DNA of 55,927 bases, from contig NZ_JAFDVE010000028.1 of NCBI RefSeq assembly GCF_016888005.1, positions 1 through 55,927 on the forward strand, given 5' to 3'. This DNA comes from Phycicoccus sp. CSK15P-2 (GTDB lineage: Bacteria > Actinomycetota > Actinomycetes > Actinomycetales > Dermatophilaceae). Below, piece after piece: positions 1 through 9,110 of this stretch (positions are counted from its first letter, which is position 1; every line of letters begins with the position of its first letter). The notes beneath the pieces are model-generated. The model worked only from the letters and a program-made list of their open reading frames with translations, was not told the origin of the DNA and did not search any database. Position numbers and translations under genes: made by a program.

Positions 1-99
<99 letters not shown>

Positions 100-120
100 A
101 CGCGGGGTGGTGCGGGACGG

Positions 121-546
121 TCAGGCGGGCTTGCCGACGACGGTGACGTCGATGTTGCCGCGGGTGGCCTTGCTGTACGGGCAGAACTCGTGCGCCTTGT
201 CGGCGAGGGCCTGCGCGGTGTCGGCGTCGACACCGGGGATGGTCGTCACGAGCTCGACCGCGAGGCCGAACCCGGTGTCGGTCTCGCCGAGGGTGACGTC
301 CGCGGTCGTCTCGGCACCGGAGGCGTCCACGCCCTCCCGCGAGGCGATCAGCGCGAGCGCGCCGTTGTAGCAGGCCGCATACCCGGCCGCGAACAGCGTC
401 TCGGGGTTCGCGACGGGGTTCGACGTGCTCGGCTTGCCGAGCGGGAGGTCGACGACCCCGTCCTCGCTCTTCGTGTGACCCTCGCGGCCACCGGTGGCGG
501 TGGCGGCGATGCTGTACAGCTTCTTGTTCACGGCCTCGTGGGGCAC
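121..546 (-). CDS. ohr: organic hydroperoxide resistance protein, Ohr/OsmC family
   Basis: This encodes a 141-residue cytoplasmic thiol peroxidase that reduces organic hydroperoxides, working as a dimer with lipoyl or low-molecular-weight thiols as reductant. The family signature is clear: an N-terminal strand with ATATGGREG, the first catalytic cysteine in AACYNGAL (C59) and the second in CPYSKATRG (C122). The open frame extends upstream to 609, but GTG at 546 has GAGGAG six bases before it and gives the usual Ohr length, so it was chosen. It follows glmM at a distance and has its own promoter candidate. No OhrR-type MarR regulator lies beside it in this window. Confidence 0.93.
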   Translation of the reverse strand: MPHEAVNKKLYSIAATATGGREGHTKSEDGVVDLPLGKPSTSNPVANPETLFAAGYAACYNGALALIASREGVDASGAETTADVTLGETDTGFGLAVELVTTIPGVDADTAQALADKAHEFCPYSKATRGNIDVTVVGKPA

Positions 547-559
547 GGAGCACTCCTCA

Positions 560-588
560 ATGATCGACGACATGGTCGCCCTGGGCAA
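560..588 (-). promoter_or_regulatory. promoter candidate for ohr
   Basis: On the minus strand TTGCCC (583-588) and GATCAT (560-565) are separated by 17 bases, an acceptable sigma-70-type pair just upstream of the ohr ribosome binding site. No OhrR-like palindrome was seen here. Confidence 0.35.
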
Positions 589-625
589 CAGTGCGGCCCG
601 GGACGCCATTCCCCGGAGCCGGACG

Positions 626-1972
626 TCAGAGGCCGAGGCGGTCCCGGACGACGGCGCAGAGCCGGTCGCAGATCTCGCGCGCCCGCTCCTCGGTGGCGGC
701 CTCGACCATGACGCGCACGACCGGCTCGGTGCCGGACTTGCGCAGCAGCACCCGTCCGGTGCCCGCGAGCGCCGCCGTCTCCGCGCGTACCGCGGTGAGG
801 ACGCCCTCGTCGGTGTCGACGCGAGACTTGTCGACGCCCTTGACGTTGACGAGCACCTGCGGCAGCCGGGTCATGACCGTCGCGAGGTCGGCGAGGCTGC
901 GTCCGGTCTCCGCGACGCGCGCCGCGAGGAGGAGGCCGGTGAGGACGCCGTCGCCGGTGGTCGCGTGCTCGAGGATGATGACGTGCCCGGACTGCTCGCC
1001 GCCGAGGGAGTGCTCGTTGCGGCGCATCTCCTCGAGGACGTAGCGGTCGCCGACGGCGGTCTGGGTGACGGCGATGCCCTCGCGCTCCATCGCCTGGAGC
1101 AGGCCGAGGTTGCTCATGACGGTGGCGACGAGGGTGTTCTCGCGCAGCAGACCCCGGTCCTTGAGAGCGACGGCGAGGATCCCCATGACCTGGTCGCCGT
1201 CGACGGCGCGCCCCTCGGCATCGACGGCGAGACAGCGGTCGGCGTCGCCGTCGTGGGCGATCCCGAGGTGTGCGCCGCGCTCGACGACGGCCGCGCTCAG
1301 CCGGTCGAGATGGGTCGAGCCGTAGCCGTCGTTGATGTTCAGACCGTCCGGGTCGGTGCCGATCTCGACGACCTCGGCACCGGAGAGCCGGAAGACCTCC
1401 GGCGAGACGGCGCTGGCGGCCCCGTGCGCGGCGTCGATGACGACGGTGAGGCCGTCGAGCCGGTTGGGCAGGGCCTGGAGCAGGTGCGCGACGTAGCGAG
1501 CCTGGCCGGCCCGGTTCTCGTGGATGCGCCCGACGTCGGCACCCTGTGGTCGCTCCCACGCCTGGCCGAGACGGTCGGCGATCTCGTCCTCGACCGCGTC
1601 CGGCAGCTTGTGACCGCCGTCGGCGAAGAACTTGATGCCGTTGTCCGGCATCGCGTTGTGCGACGCCGAGATCATGACCCCGAACGTGGCGCCCATGTCG
1701 GCGGTGAGGTAGGCGACGGCCGGCGTCGGCAGGACACCGACGTTGTGCACGTCGACCCCCGCCGACGCGAGCCCGGCGCACACGGCCGCGGAGAGGAACT
1801 CGCCGCTGACCCGGGGGTCGCGACCGACGACGGCTCGCGGACGGCGACCGTCCCGCCGGTCCTCCTCGCCGAGCACCTGGGCCGCGGCGATGCTGAGGTC
1901 GAGCGCGAGCTCGGCGGTGATGTCACGGTTGGCGAGACCGCGCACCCCGTCGGTACCGAAGAGTCGGGACAT
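626..1972 (-). CDS. glmM: phosphoglucosamine mutase
   Basis: GlmM interconverts glucosamine-6-phosphate and glucosamine-1-phosphate on the way to UDP-GlcNAc and peptidoglycan. The 448-residue product has the usual family length and starts with [12 protein letters not shown]. The active-site phosphoserine loop [11 protein letters not shown] is at about 102-112 (S104 is the phosphorylated serine), the metal loop DGDADRC follows in the third quarter, and the phosphate-binding loop [14 protein letters not shown] is near the C terminus. The ATG has a GAAAGG ribosome binding site. It follows rpsI, as in many actinobacteria, but a strong stem-loop and a -10 candidate in the gap suggest its own transcription. 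Confidence 0.97.
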   Translation of the reverse strand: MSRLFGTDGVRGLANRDITAELALDLSIAAAQVLGEEDRRDGRRPRAVVGRDPRVSGEFLSAAVCAGLASAGVDVHNVGVLPTPAVAYLTADMGATFGVMISASHNAMPDNGIKFFADGGHKLPDAVEDEIADRLGQAWERPQGADVGRIHENRAGQARYVAHLLQALPNRLDGLTVVIDAAHGAASAVSPEVFRLSGAEVVEIGTDPDGLNINDGYGSTHLDRLSAAVVERGAHLGIAHDGDADRCLAVDAEGRAVDGDQVMGILAVALKDRGLLRENTLVATVMSNLGLLQAMEREGIAVTQTAVGDRYVLEEMRRNEHSLGGEQSGHVIILEHATTGDGVLTGLLLAARVAETGRSLADLATVMTRLPQVLVNVKGVDKSRVDTDEGVLTAVRAETAALAGTGRVLLRKSGTEPVVRVMVEAATEERAREICDRLCAVVRDRLGL

Positions 1973-2003
1973 TCATCAGGCCTTTCGAGGATTCCGGCGA
2001 CTG

Positions 2004-2009
2004 AACCTA
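2004..2009 (-). promoter_or_regulatory. -10 candidate for glmM
   Basis: TAGGTT on the minus strand fits the TANNNT pattern and lies about 30 bases before the glmM ATG, downstream of the rpsI stem-loop. No convincing -35 was seen. Confidence 0.3.
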
Positions 2010-2032
2010 CCGCGAGTCCGCCCCGCGCACCG

Positions 2033-2065
2033 CGACGGCGGCATCCGCAGGGGATGCCGCCGTCG
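2033..2065 (-). terminator. stem-loop after rplM-rpsI
   Basis: A perfect 14-bp inverted repeat (2033-2046 with 2052-2065) encloses a 5-base loop, and an outer helix CGCACCG/CGGTGCG can extend it. It lies about 20 bases after the rpsI stop. There is no T-run, which is common for actinobacterial terminators. Confidence 0.7.
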
Positions 2066-2085
2066 TGGCGCGGTGCGGGCGCGGG

Positions 2086-2601
2086 TCAGCGCTTGCTGTA
2101 CTGCGGCGCCTTGCGGGCCTTCTTGAGACCGGCCTTCTTGCGCTCGGGGACACGGGCGTCCCGGGTGAGCAGGCCGGCCTTCTTCAGCGCCGGGCGGTTG
2201 AGCTCGGGGTCGACGCCGTTGAGCGAGCGGGCGACACCGAGGCGGACCGCGCCGGCCTGGCCCGAGGGGCCACCGCCGTGGACCCGGACGAGGACGTCGT
2301 AGGCGCCGTCGAGCTCGAGCACCTTGAGCGGCTCGGCGACGATCTGCTGGTGCACCTTGTTCGGGAAGTACTCCTCGAGGGCGCGGCCGTTGACCTTCCA
2401 CTCACCGCTGCCCGGGACGATCCGGACGCGGGCGACGGCCTGCTTGCGGCGGCCGGTGGCGCCACCGGGTGCCGAGGCGCTCGGGCGGCGGACGGTCTCA
2501 CCGCCGGCGGCGGGAGCGTCGGACTCGGAGGTGTACTCGGTGACGGGGGCGTCCTCGGCGTCGGTGCCGGCGGTCTCGTCGATCTGGGCGTTCTCGGACA
2601 T
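2086..2601 (-). CDS. rpsI: 30S ribosomal protein S9
   Basis: S9 is a small-subunit protein whose C-terminal tail reaches the P-site tRNA. Here it has 171 residues: an acidic, low-complexity N-terminal extension of about 47 residues, then the conserved S9 domain from [12 protein letters not shown] to the end, closing with the invariant YSKR tail. The ATG shares one base with the rplM stop (TGATG), so translation is probably coupled. The extension makes it longer than the E. coli protein (about 130 residues), as in other actinobacteria. Confidence 0.97.
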   Translation of the reverse strand: MSENAQIDETAGTDAEDAPVTEYTSESDAPAAGGETVRRPSASAPGGATGRRKQAVARVRIVPGSGEWKVNGRALEEYFPNKVHQQIVAEPLKVLELDGAYDVLVRVHGGGPSGQAGAVRLGVARSLNGVDPELNRPALKKAGLLTRDARVPERKKAGLKKARKAPQYSKR

Positions 2602-3044
2602 CACTGGGCCACCTGGGTGATCTCGAAGGGCGTGGGCTGCTGAGCGGCGTGCGGGTGCTCGGCGCCGGCGTAGACCTTGAGCTTGGTCAGCTGCTGGCGG
2701 CCGAGGGAGGTCTTGGGGAGCATCCCGCGGACGGCCTTCTCGACCGCCTTCTCCGGGTGCTTCTCGAGGAGCTCGGTGTACGACTGCGACCTCAGGCCGC
2801 CCGGGAAGCCGGAGTGCCGGTAGGCGCGCTTCTGCTCGGCCTTGGAGCCGGTGAGCGCGACCTTGTCGGCGTTGACGATGATGACGAAGTCGCCGGTGTC
2901 GACGTGCGGGGCGAAGGTCGGCTTGTGCTTGCCGCGCAGCAGGACGGCGGCCTGGCTCGCGAGGCGGCCGAGCACGACGTCCGTGGCGTCGATGACGTGC
3001 CACGCACGGGTGATCTCGCCCGGCTTCGGGGTGTAGGTACGCAT
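2601..3044 (-). CDS. rplM: 50S ribosomal protein L13
   Basis: L13 is an early-assembly large-subunit protein. The 147-residue product has the standard length and core motifs ([18 protein letters not shown] near 25-42, [12 protein letters not shown] in the second half). The frame is open for 26 more codons upstream, but the ATG at 3044 has AGGAAG six bases before it and matches the usual start [10 protein letters not shown]. It is the first gene of the rplM-rpsI unit, with a promoter candidate about 90 bases upstream. Confidence 0.97.
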   Translation of the reverse strand: MRTYTPKPGEITRAWHVIDATDVVLGRLASQAAVLLRGKHKPTFAPHVDTGDFVIIVNADKVALTGSKAEQKRAYRHSGFPGGLRSQSYTELLEKHPEKAVEKAVRGMLPKTSLGRQQLTKLKVYAGAEHPHAAQQPTPFEITQVAQ

Positions 3045-3131
3045 GGGAGCTTCCTGTGGTTCGGTCGGGTGGACGTCGGGCCGCGAGGCCGCTGAGGGGC
3101 TCTGCCCTCGGGCGCGGCACACCAGTCGACA

Positions 3132-3161
3132 AGTCTATGGACCCCGGGGCGATCCGGCCTA
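3132..3161 (-). promoter_or_regulatory. promoter candidate for rplM-rpsI
   Basis: On the minus strand TAGGCC (3156-3161) and TAGACT (3132-3137) are 18 bases apart, leaving a leader of about 80 nt before the rplM ATG. The same 18-base spacing recurs at the other core promoters in this window. Confidence 0.35.
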
Positions 3162-3241
3162 ATCGGCGGCCTCTACCCCCTGACCTGCGAAGACATGGGT
3201 ATCTGGCGGCGTGCAAGGATACTGTGCAAAGCATGTGTGCA

Positions 3242-3260
3242 CATGTATTGTGCATACATG
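3242..3260 (+). promoter_or_regulatory. operator-like palindrome over -10 and start codon of the ArsR-type gene
   Basis: A perfect inverted repeat, CATGTAT and ATACATG around a 5-base spacer, ends on the ATG of the regulator gene. It contains the hexamer TATTGT (3246-3251), placed 6 bases before that ATG as in leaderless genes. A second short palindrome, TGTGCACA, lies at 3236-3243. A repressor bound here would cover both promoter and start site, which suggests autoregulation. Confidence 0.5.
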
Positions 3261-3881
3261 CCGCCCTCGGACCCTCCCCTGCCGCCGTCTCCCGACGAGC
3301 TCACCGGCCTCCGGCTCGACGCCACCGCCCTCAAGGTGCTGGCCCACCCGCTCCGGTCCCGGCTGCTCAGCCGGCTGCGCACCGACGGACCCGCGACGGC
3401 CACCGCCCTCGCCACCGCGCTCTCGACCAACTCGGGCGCGACGTCCTACCACCTGCGCCGGCTCGAGGCGGTCGGCCTCGTCACCGACACCGGCGAGGGC
3501 ACGGGCAGGCGGCGGCTCTGGCGGGCGTCCACGGACAGCCACCAGTACGAGCCGAGCGACTTCACGGGGGACGACGACGCCGAGACCGCGCTGGGCTGGC
3601 TGCAGCGCGACTACTCGCGCCATCTCGGCGAGCGCTTCGAACGATGGCTCGACGTCGAGCACGGCTGGCCGGACGAGTGGCGCGACGCGGTCGGGATGTC
3701 CGACTCGTTCGTCATCGCGACCCCGGAGCAGCTCCGCGCGATGCAGGCCGAGCTGTGGGCGGTCCTCGAGAGGTACCGCCGGGTGGGCCAGGGCAACCCC
3801 ACCGCCCGGCGCGTCGCCGCCTACCTCGTCAGCTACCCTCTCGACCTCGACCGCCCACCGCGCGGCGAGCGCACCCGGTGA
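3258..3881 (+). CDS. ArsR-type winged-helix transcriptional regulator
   Basis: The 207-residue product has an N-terminal winged helix at about residues 25-90: [13 protein letters not shown] starts the domain, a recognition helix follows ([17 protein letters not shown]), and the wing is GTGRRRLW. The C-terminal 110 residues, rich in acid and tryptophan, are probably for dimerisation or ligand sensing. The cysteine pair of metal-sensing ArsR proteins is absent, so a metal role is unlikely. The ATG at 3258 was preferred because the palindrome and -10 hexamer end there. The stop overlaps the GTG of the transporter by 4 bases, so it probably controls that exporter. Confidence 0.85.
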   Translation: MPPSDPPLPPSPDELTGLRLDATALKVLAHPLRSRLLSRLRTDGPATATALATALSTNSGATSYHLRRLEAVGLVTDTGEGTGRRRLWRASTDSHQYEPSDFTGDDDAETALGWLQRDYSRHLGERFERWLDVEHGWPDEWRDAVGMSDSFVIATPEQLRAMQAELWAVLERYRRVGQGNPTARRVAAYLVSYPLDLDRPPRGERTR

Positions 3882-5182
3882 CCACCCGCCCCCCGACGGC
3901 CGCCGCGGCCCGGCGTGTCCTGCTGATTCTCACCGCCACCCGCTGGTTCCCCGTGGGCCTGGTCATCGGCATCGTGACCCTGCTCCCCCTCGAGCGCGGG
4001 GTGAGCCTGAGCCAGCTCGGGCTGATCCTCTCGGCGCAAGGGTTCGTCGTCCTCGCCCTCGAGCTGCCCACCGGCGGGATCGCCGACGCCCTCGGCCGAC
4101 GCCCGGTGCTCCTCGTGGCGACCGGTGTCGCGCTCGTCTCGGCGGTCCTGTTCGTCCTGGCCCAGACCGTCGCCGCGTTCGTCGTCGCGATGCTCCTCCA
4201 GGGCGTGTACCGCGCGCTCGACTCCGGACCGCTGGAGTCCTGGTACGTCGACACCGCCCAGGCCGCCGACCCCGGGGTCGAGGTCGAGCAGGGGCTCTCC
4301 CGGGCCGGCACGGTGCTCGGGCTGTCGATCGTCGGCGGGGCGCTGGCGTCCGGAGGCCTCGTCGCCTGGGACCCGGTCCCGTTCCTCACCGCCCTCGAGA
4401 CGCCCTACTGGCTCTCGGTCGGATTCATCGCCGTCAACATCGTCACCACCGCGGTCCTGCTGAAGGAGCCGGTCACCCACGTCGACGCCACCGGCTGGCG
4501 CCGTGCCCTGGGCTCGGCCCGCGAGGCGCCTCGGGTCGTCGCCGGGGGCCTCGGGCTGCTGCGGAGCAACCGCGTCGCCCTTGCCCTCGTCGGGGTCGAG
4601 GTGTTCTGGAGCGTCGGGATGATCTCGTTCGAGACGCTCATGCCGGTGCGCCTGTCCGAGCTCGTCGGCGGCGAGGCGCAGGCGGGCGCGCTCATGGGCC
4701 CGGTGTCGGCGGCAGCCTGGGGGCTGTTCGCGGCCGGGTCGGCGCTCGCTTCCCTGCTGGCCCGCCGGGTCGGGGTCGCCTGGACCGCCATCGGCTCGCG
4801 GGTCGGACAGGGGCTGCTCGTCGTCGTCATGGGCCTGACGACCGGGCCGATCGGCCTCGTCACCGCGTTCTTCGTCGTCTACGCGCTGCACGGCACCGCC
4901 GGCCCGGTCCACGCGACGCTCATCCACCGTCAGGCACGGCCGGGCAACCGGACGACGCTGCTGTCCATGAACTCGATGGTCGCGGGCGCCTCCTACAGCC
5001 TCGGCCTGCTCGCGCTCGGCCCGTTCGCCGAGGCGACGAGCACCGCCCTCGCCATCGGGATGGCCGGCGCCTTCAGCGTCCTCGGTGCGGCCCTGTACCT
5101 GCCCGCCCTCCGCCAGGAGCGGCGGAGAACCGAGGCGATGTCGGAGGCAGAAGGGCGGTCCGGGCCTCGCATGGCAGGCTGA
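3878..5182 (+). CDS. MFS transporter
   Basis: This is a 434-residue major facilitator superfamily protein of the inner membrane with about 12 hydrophobic segments. MFS motif A is present between helices 2 and 3 (GGIADALGRRP, about 66-76). The translated frame is open far upstream, but the GTG at 3878 overlaps the regulator stop in GTGA and places the first helix at residues 13-35, so it was chosen. Pairing with a winged-helix regulator suggests a drug or metabolite exporter. The substrate cannot be told from the sequence. Confidence 0.88.
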   Translation: MTTRPPTAAAARRVLLILTATRWFPVGLVIGIVTLLPLERGVSLSQLGLILSAQGFVVLALELPTGGIADALGRRPVLLVATGVALVSAVLFVLAQTVAAFVVAMLLQGVYRALDSGPLESWYVDTAQAADPGVEVEQGLSRAGTVLGLSIVGGALASGGLVAWDPVPFLTALETPYWLSVGFIAVNIVTTAVLLKEPVTHVDATGWRRALGSAREAPRVVAGGLGLLRSNRVALALVGVEVFWSVGMISFETLMPVRLSELVGGEAQAGALMGPVSAAAWGLFAAGSALASLLARRVGVAWTAIGSRVGQGLLVVVMGLTTGPIGLVTAFFVVYALHGTAGPVHATLIHRQARPGNRTTLLSMNSMVAGASYSLGLLALGPFAEATSTALAIGMAGAFSVLGAALYLPALRQERRRTEAMSEAEGRSGPRMAG

Positions 5183-5186
5183 CGGC

Positions 5187-5849
5187 ATGCGGCAGTTCCT
5201 GGCAGGCGTGGTGGCCACGCTCGTCGTCCTGGCCCTCGGGGCCGGGGCGCTCGTCCTGGCGGTCGGGGACGGCGCCGAACCCGGCGAGCCCCCGCCCTCC
5301 CCCGCCCCGTCGGGGGTGCGTGTCCCGCCGCCGGACGACCTCGGCGACGACGAGACCTGGCTCGGTGCCGTCGACCTCGACAGCCGTGAGGTCGTCTCGG
5401 CTGAGGGCGACCTCGTCGACGTGCAGGCGACCGGCACCGGGGTGCGCTTCGGCCCGGACGGCCTGCGGGCACGGACCCTGGCCATCGACGCCACGATCCC
5501 GTTCGACACCGTCGCCGAGCAGGTCGAGGGCGACATCCGGCTCTACGCCGTGAGCGGCGGCCGGGCCGGGGTCGAGCGGCCGGCCCGTGTCCTCGGGCGC
5601 GACGTGCTCGTCCGCGCGACCGGCCGGGTCAGCGCCGACCGCGGTCAGCTGCTCGTCGTCCCCGAGACCGTGGACGTCGGGGCACCCGACGTCCTCGAGT
5701 CGGTCGCCGGTGCGGCGCTGCGTCGCCTCGTGACGTTCCGCACCGATGTGCCGGGCGTTCCCGAGGGGATGGTGCTGCGCGAGGTGTCGGTGAGCGGCGC
5801 GGGCTTCGCCGTCCGCCTCGACGGCACCGACGTCGCGGTCGGCCGCTGA
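5187..5849 (+). CDS. LmeA-like (DUF2993) phospholipid-binding protein
   Basis: The 220-residue product starts with an uncleaved-looking signal anchor (residues 1-27), then a Pro-rich linker (30-50) and a mixed beta domain resembling DUF2993/LmeA, with the typical late segment VSADRGQLLVVPETVDVG. LmeA-type proteins sit in the actinobacterial cell envelope and bind phospholipids; in mycobacteria LmeA supports lipomannan maturation. The ATG lies four bases after the transporter stop, so it may be cotranscribed with it. The family match rests on overall pattern and is less certain than the localisation. Confidence 0.65.
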   Translation: MRQFLAGVVATLVVLALGAGALVLAVGDGAEPGEPPPSPAPSGVRVPPPDDLGDDETWLGAVDLDSREVVSAEGDLVDVQATGTGVRFGPDGLRARTLAIDATIPFDTVAEQVEGDIRLYAVSGGRAGVERPARVLGRDVLVRATGRVSADRGQLLVVPETVDVGAPDVLESVAGAALRRLVTFRTDVPGVPEGMVLREVSVSGAGFAVRLDGTDVAVGR

Positions 5850-5864
5850 CCGCTCACCCGGCCG

Positions 5865-8800
5865 TCAGCCGGCTTCCGAGGTGACCGTCAAGAAGTGCGT
5901 CGAGGAGTCGTACACGAACGTCGTCCGGGCCCCGTCGGAGGGCACGGTGAGGGTGATGTCGCCACCATCCGGCGACCCACCCGCACCGTAGCTCTCGTCC
6001 CAGGACAGCCCGTGCGCGACCTTGAGCTCCCACGTCCCGGCCGGGATGCGGGTCGTCGCCCACGTGTAGGTCCCGTCGCCGTCCGGGTCCTGCAGCCAGG
6101 GCCGCATGCAGCCCGGCTGCCAGTCGTCGCCGCACCCGAGCTCGGACTGGTACGAGCCCGGTGCGGTGACGACGGGCCCCTCCTCGTCCGAGGTCGCCCA
6201 GTGCGTCGCGTGGTCGTAGTAGAAGGTCACGTCCCCATCCGGCGTCTCGTACGAGATGTTGTCGCCCTCCCGCACCCCGCCCGCGCCGTAGTTCTCGGTC
6301 CAGGACCGGTTCGTCGCGGCCTTGTAGCCGTAGCTGCCCGCAGGGATGCTGAAGTGCTCCTTCCAGATCCCGTCCCGGTCATCGAGCGCCAACTGGGCCT
6401 GGTCGCAGTCGGGCGCCCAGTCGCCGCTGACGCCGAGCTCGACGGGGCAGCCCATCTCGGAGTTGTGCGTCCCCGGCACGCTCACCGCGTCGGGCTGCGG
6501 GACCGGGTCCCCGAGCGGGACGTCCCCGGTGTCCGCCCCCGGCGGCGCGGTGACGGCCCAGCCGCCGTCCGCGGCCACCCGGCCGCGGGCGTCCCGGACG
6601 GCGACGCGGTACTCGAGCAGCGTCCCGAGCGGCAGCCGCGAGACGTCGTGGAACACCCGGAAGGGCGCGTTGTCGTCGGTGCCGAGGAGCTGCCACTCCT
6701 GCGTCCCGACCGGCCGGACCCAGAACGTCGCCTGCGCGAAGGTGTCGGACACCACGTCCGCCGCGACCTCCGCCCGGCCGGACACCCCGGCCCCGTCCTG
6801 CGCCTCGAGCGTCACGGTGGGCGGGGCGACCCGGGTCGTGATGGGCTTGTTCGCCTTCCAGACGCTGACCGACAGCGGCGGGACGGCGACCCGCACGGTG
6901 CCGTCCCGCGACGGCCTGACCGCCCGGTCCGCGCCGAACACCGGACGGAAGGCGCGACCACGTCCGGAGGTCCAGGTGTCGAAGGTGGCGGTCGCGGGCT
7001 CGGACGAGCTGTTCGCCGCGACGACGTACTCCACCTGACGGCGGCGGTCGATCCGGGACACCGCGAAGATGCCCGGCCCGTCCTCGGCGTACCGCGCGAC
7101 CTGGGCCCCGTCGGCGAGCGCGGGGTTGCGGTCCCGGACCTCGGCGAGCGTGCGGAGGTGCCGGTAGAGCGGGTGGTCGGGGTCGTAGCGGTCGCGGGAG
7201 CCCTCGGGCCCGGCGAGCACGTCCTCGGAGTTGTAGACGTCGACCTGGCTGGCGAAGAGGTCCTCGCGGGCCAGCTGGTCGCCGCCGGTGCCGATGAAGC
7301 CCTGCTCGTCGCCGTAGTACGTGACCGGGTTGCCGCGGGTCGTGAACATCAGCGAGTCGGCCAGCTTCACCCGCTGCAGGTGCTCCGCCTCGTCCGCCGA
7401 CGCGTCGGCGAGGAACATCGCGACGCGGCCCATGTCGTGGTTCCCGAGGAAGGTCGGCAGCTGGTAGGCGTTGCTGTCGGCGTCGGTGTACCAGTCGTCG
7501 TCGGCGTAGAAGTCGGCGAGGGCGGAGGCCGGCCCGCCCTCGGCGAAGTCGACGCCCCGCTGCTGGAAGCCGAAGTCGAGGGTCGCCTGGAGCTTCCCCG
7601 CGGTCGTGTACTGCGACATCACGGCCGGGTTGCCGTCGTAGACCTCGCCGAAGGCGAAGAAGTCGTCGTTCCCGATGCGCTCGGCCTCGCCCAGGACGTC
7701 GGGGACGAACTGCTGCCAGAACTCGAGGTTGACGTGCTTGACGGTGTCGATCCGGAAGCCGTCGATGCCGAAGTCGACCCACGTCCTGTAGATCTCACCC
7801 ATGCCGCGGGCGACCTCGGGCCGCTCGGTGAACAGGTCGTCGAGCCCGACGAAGTCACCGTAGGTCGAGGACTCCCCGGCGAAGGTCGAGTCGCCGCGGT
7901 TGTGGTACATCGTCACGTCGTTCAGCCAGGCGGGGGTCTTGGCGTCCCCCTCCCCGGGGTGGAGGAACGGCGCGTACGGGAACGAGGTGGCCGGGTCGAG
8001 CTCTGGCCACTCGTCCGCCGGGCGGTCGACGTAGTCGCGGTCGTCGAAGGGCTGCCCGTCGACGTCGCGGTACGGGTCCTGTGCCTTCGTCCGGTACGAG
8101 TACCGGCCCTCCTCGTCGTCGATGACGTCGGCGGTGTGGTTCGTGATGATGTCGAAGAAGACCTTCATGCCCTTGCGATGCGCGGCGGCGACGAGCGCCT
8201 TCATCTCGGCGTTCGTCCCGAGGTGCGGGTCGATGCGGGTGAAGTCGGTGATCCAGTAGCCGTGGTACCCGGCGCTCTCCTGGCCCGGAGCGCCCTGGAC
8301 CGGCTTGTTCGTGAAGCTCGGGGTGAGCCAGATGGCTGTCGTGCCGAGGCCCTTGATGTAGTCGAGGCGGTCGGTCAGCCCGGCGAGGTCGCCCCCGTGG
8401 TAGAACGCCTTGTCGCTCGGGTCGAACCCGGTCGTGAGGCGCCCTCCGGTGAGGCCGCCCCGGTCGTTGGCCCGCGAGCCGTTGGCGAAACGGCCCGCCA
8501 TGACGAAGTAGAACCGCTCCCGGGTCAGCGGCTCACGCAGCGAGTCCTTCGCCAGCGCCCGGTCCCCCGTGCTCGTCCCTGCCTGGACGTCGACCGGCGA
8601 GGCGGTCACGGCGTGGGTGGCGTCGTCGTAGGCCACCTCCACCCGGGCCGGGCCCTCGAGATGGAGCGGGATGTCGGGGCCGCCCTGCACGCCGCCGGCC
8701 CCGTAGCTCTCCGCCCAGCCGTCGTCGAGGGCCACCTTGTACTCCCACGAGCCGGCGGGCATCTCGAAGGTCGCGCTCCACCGGTCGCCGTCGCCCTCTC

Positions 8801-8987
8801 GGGCCAGCTCGGTCTCCTCGCAGGCGGGCATCCAGTCCTCGGCGCAGCCGAGCTCGTCCTGGAGGTCACCGACGAGGGCGACCGACCCGGTGGCTGCCGA
8901 CGCGGGGAGCGCGGCCAACGCCCCCGGCGACCCGAGGAGGAGGGCACCCAAGAGGACGGCGGGCAGGCGGCGTGCTGGTCGGGGCAT
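5865..8987 (-). CDS. secreted GH13 alpha-amylase-type glycoside hydrolase with three X25-like modules
   Basis: This is a 1040-residue exported enzyme acting on alpha-glucans. A signal peptide with ASA-A at 29-32 leads into an X25/pullulanase-type beta module (about 35-130). The GH13 barrel follows (about 155-620): region I DIITNH (279-284), region II GFRIDTVKH with nucleophile D414, region III FGEVYD with acid/base E448, and region IV FLGNHD with D518. Next come a C-terminal beta domain, an immunoglobulin-like segment, and two more X25-like modules (about 833-938 and 939-1040). Each module carries a cysteine pair and the motif SYGAGG or NYGAGG. The ATG has a GAGGAG site. Substrate preference between amylase and pullulanase types is open. 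Confidence 0.9.
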   Translation of the reverse strand: MPRPARRLPAVLLGALLLGSPGALAALPASAATGSVALVGDLQDELGCAEDWMPACEETELAREGDGDRWSATFEMPAGSWEYKVALDDGWAESYGAGGVQGGPDIPLHLEGPARVEVAYDDATHAVTASPVDVQAGTSTGDRALAKDSLREPLTRERFYFVMAGRFANGSRANDRGGLTGGRLTTGFDPSDKAFYHGGDLAGLTDRLDYIKGLGTTAIWLTPSFTNKPVQGAPGQESAGYHGYWITDFTRIDPHLGTNAEMKALVAAAHRKGMKVFFDIITNHTADVIDDEEGRYSYRTKAQDPYRDVDGQPFDDRDYVDRPADEWPELDPATSFPYAPFLHPGEGDAKTPAWLNDVTMYHNRGDSTFAGESSTYGDFVGLDDLFTERPEVARGMGEIYRTWVDFGIDGFRIDTVKHVNLEFWQQFVPDVLGEAERIGNDDFFAFGEVYDGNPAVMSQYTTAGKLQATLDFGFQQRGVDFAEGGPASALADFYADDDWYTDADSNAYQLPTFLGNHDMGRVAMFLADASADEAEHLQRVKLADSLMFTTRGNPVTYYGDEQGFIGTGGDQLAREDLFASQVDVYNSEDVLAGPEGSRDRYDPDHPLYRHLRTLAEVRDRNPALADGAQVARYAEDGPGIFAVSRIDRRRQVEYVVAANSSSEPATATFDTWTSGRGRAFRPVFGADRAVRPSRDGTVRVAVPPLSVSVWKANKPITTRVAPPTVTLEAQDGAGVSGRAEVAADVVSDTFAQATFWVRPVGTQEWQLLGTDDNAPFRVFHDVSRLPLGTLLEYRVAVRDARGRVAADGGWAVTAPPGADTGDVPLGDPVPQPDAVSVPGTHNSEMGCPVELGVSGDWAPDCDQAQLALDDRDGIWKEHFSIPAGSYGYKAATNRSWTENYGAGGVREGDNISYETPDGDVTFYYDHATHWATSDEEGPVVTAPGSYQSELGCGDDWQPGCMRPWLQDPDGDGTYTWATTRIPAGTWELKVAHGLSWDESYGAGGSPDGGDITLTVPSDGARTTFVYDSSTHFLTVTSEAG

Positions 8988-9042
8988 CGTTGCTCCTCGG
9001 GGACCACGGACGGATCGCCGCCCGGACGGTGTCTCGCGAGCG

Positions 9043-9048
9043 AAGGTA
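9043..9048 (-). promoter_or_regulatory. -10 candidate for the amylase gene
   Basis: TACCTT on the minus strand lies 55 bases before the amylase ATG. A weak TTCCCG is 17 bases further upstream. No clear LacI-type maltose operator was recognised in the 123-base gap between the ABC-F and amylase genes. Confidence 0.25.
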
Positions 9049-9110
9049 GATGCACCGACGCGCCACGGGAAGACCCGGCCCGACCTTCTGACGAAGTCTT
9101 TACCCGGCCC

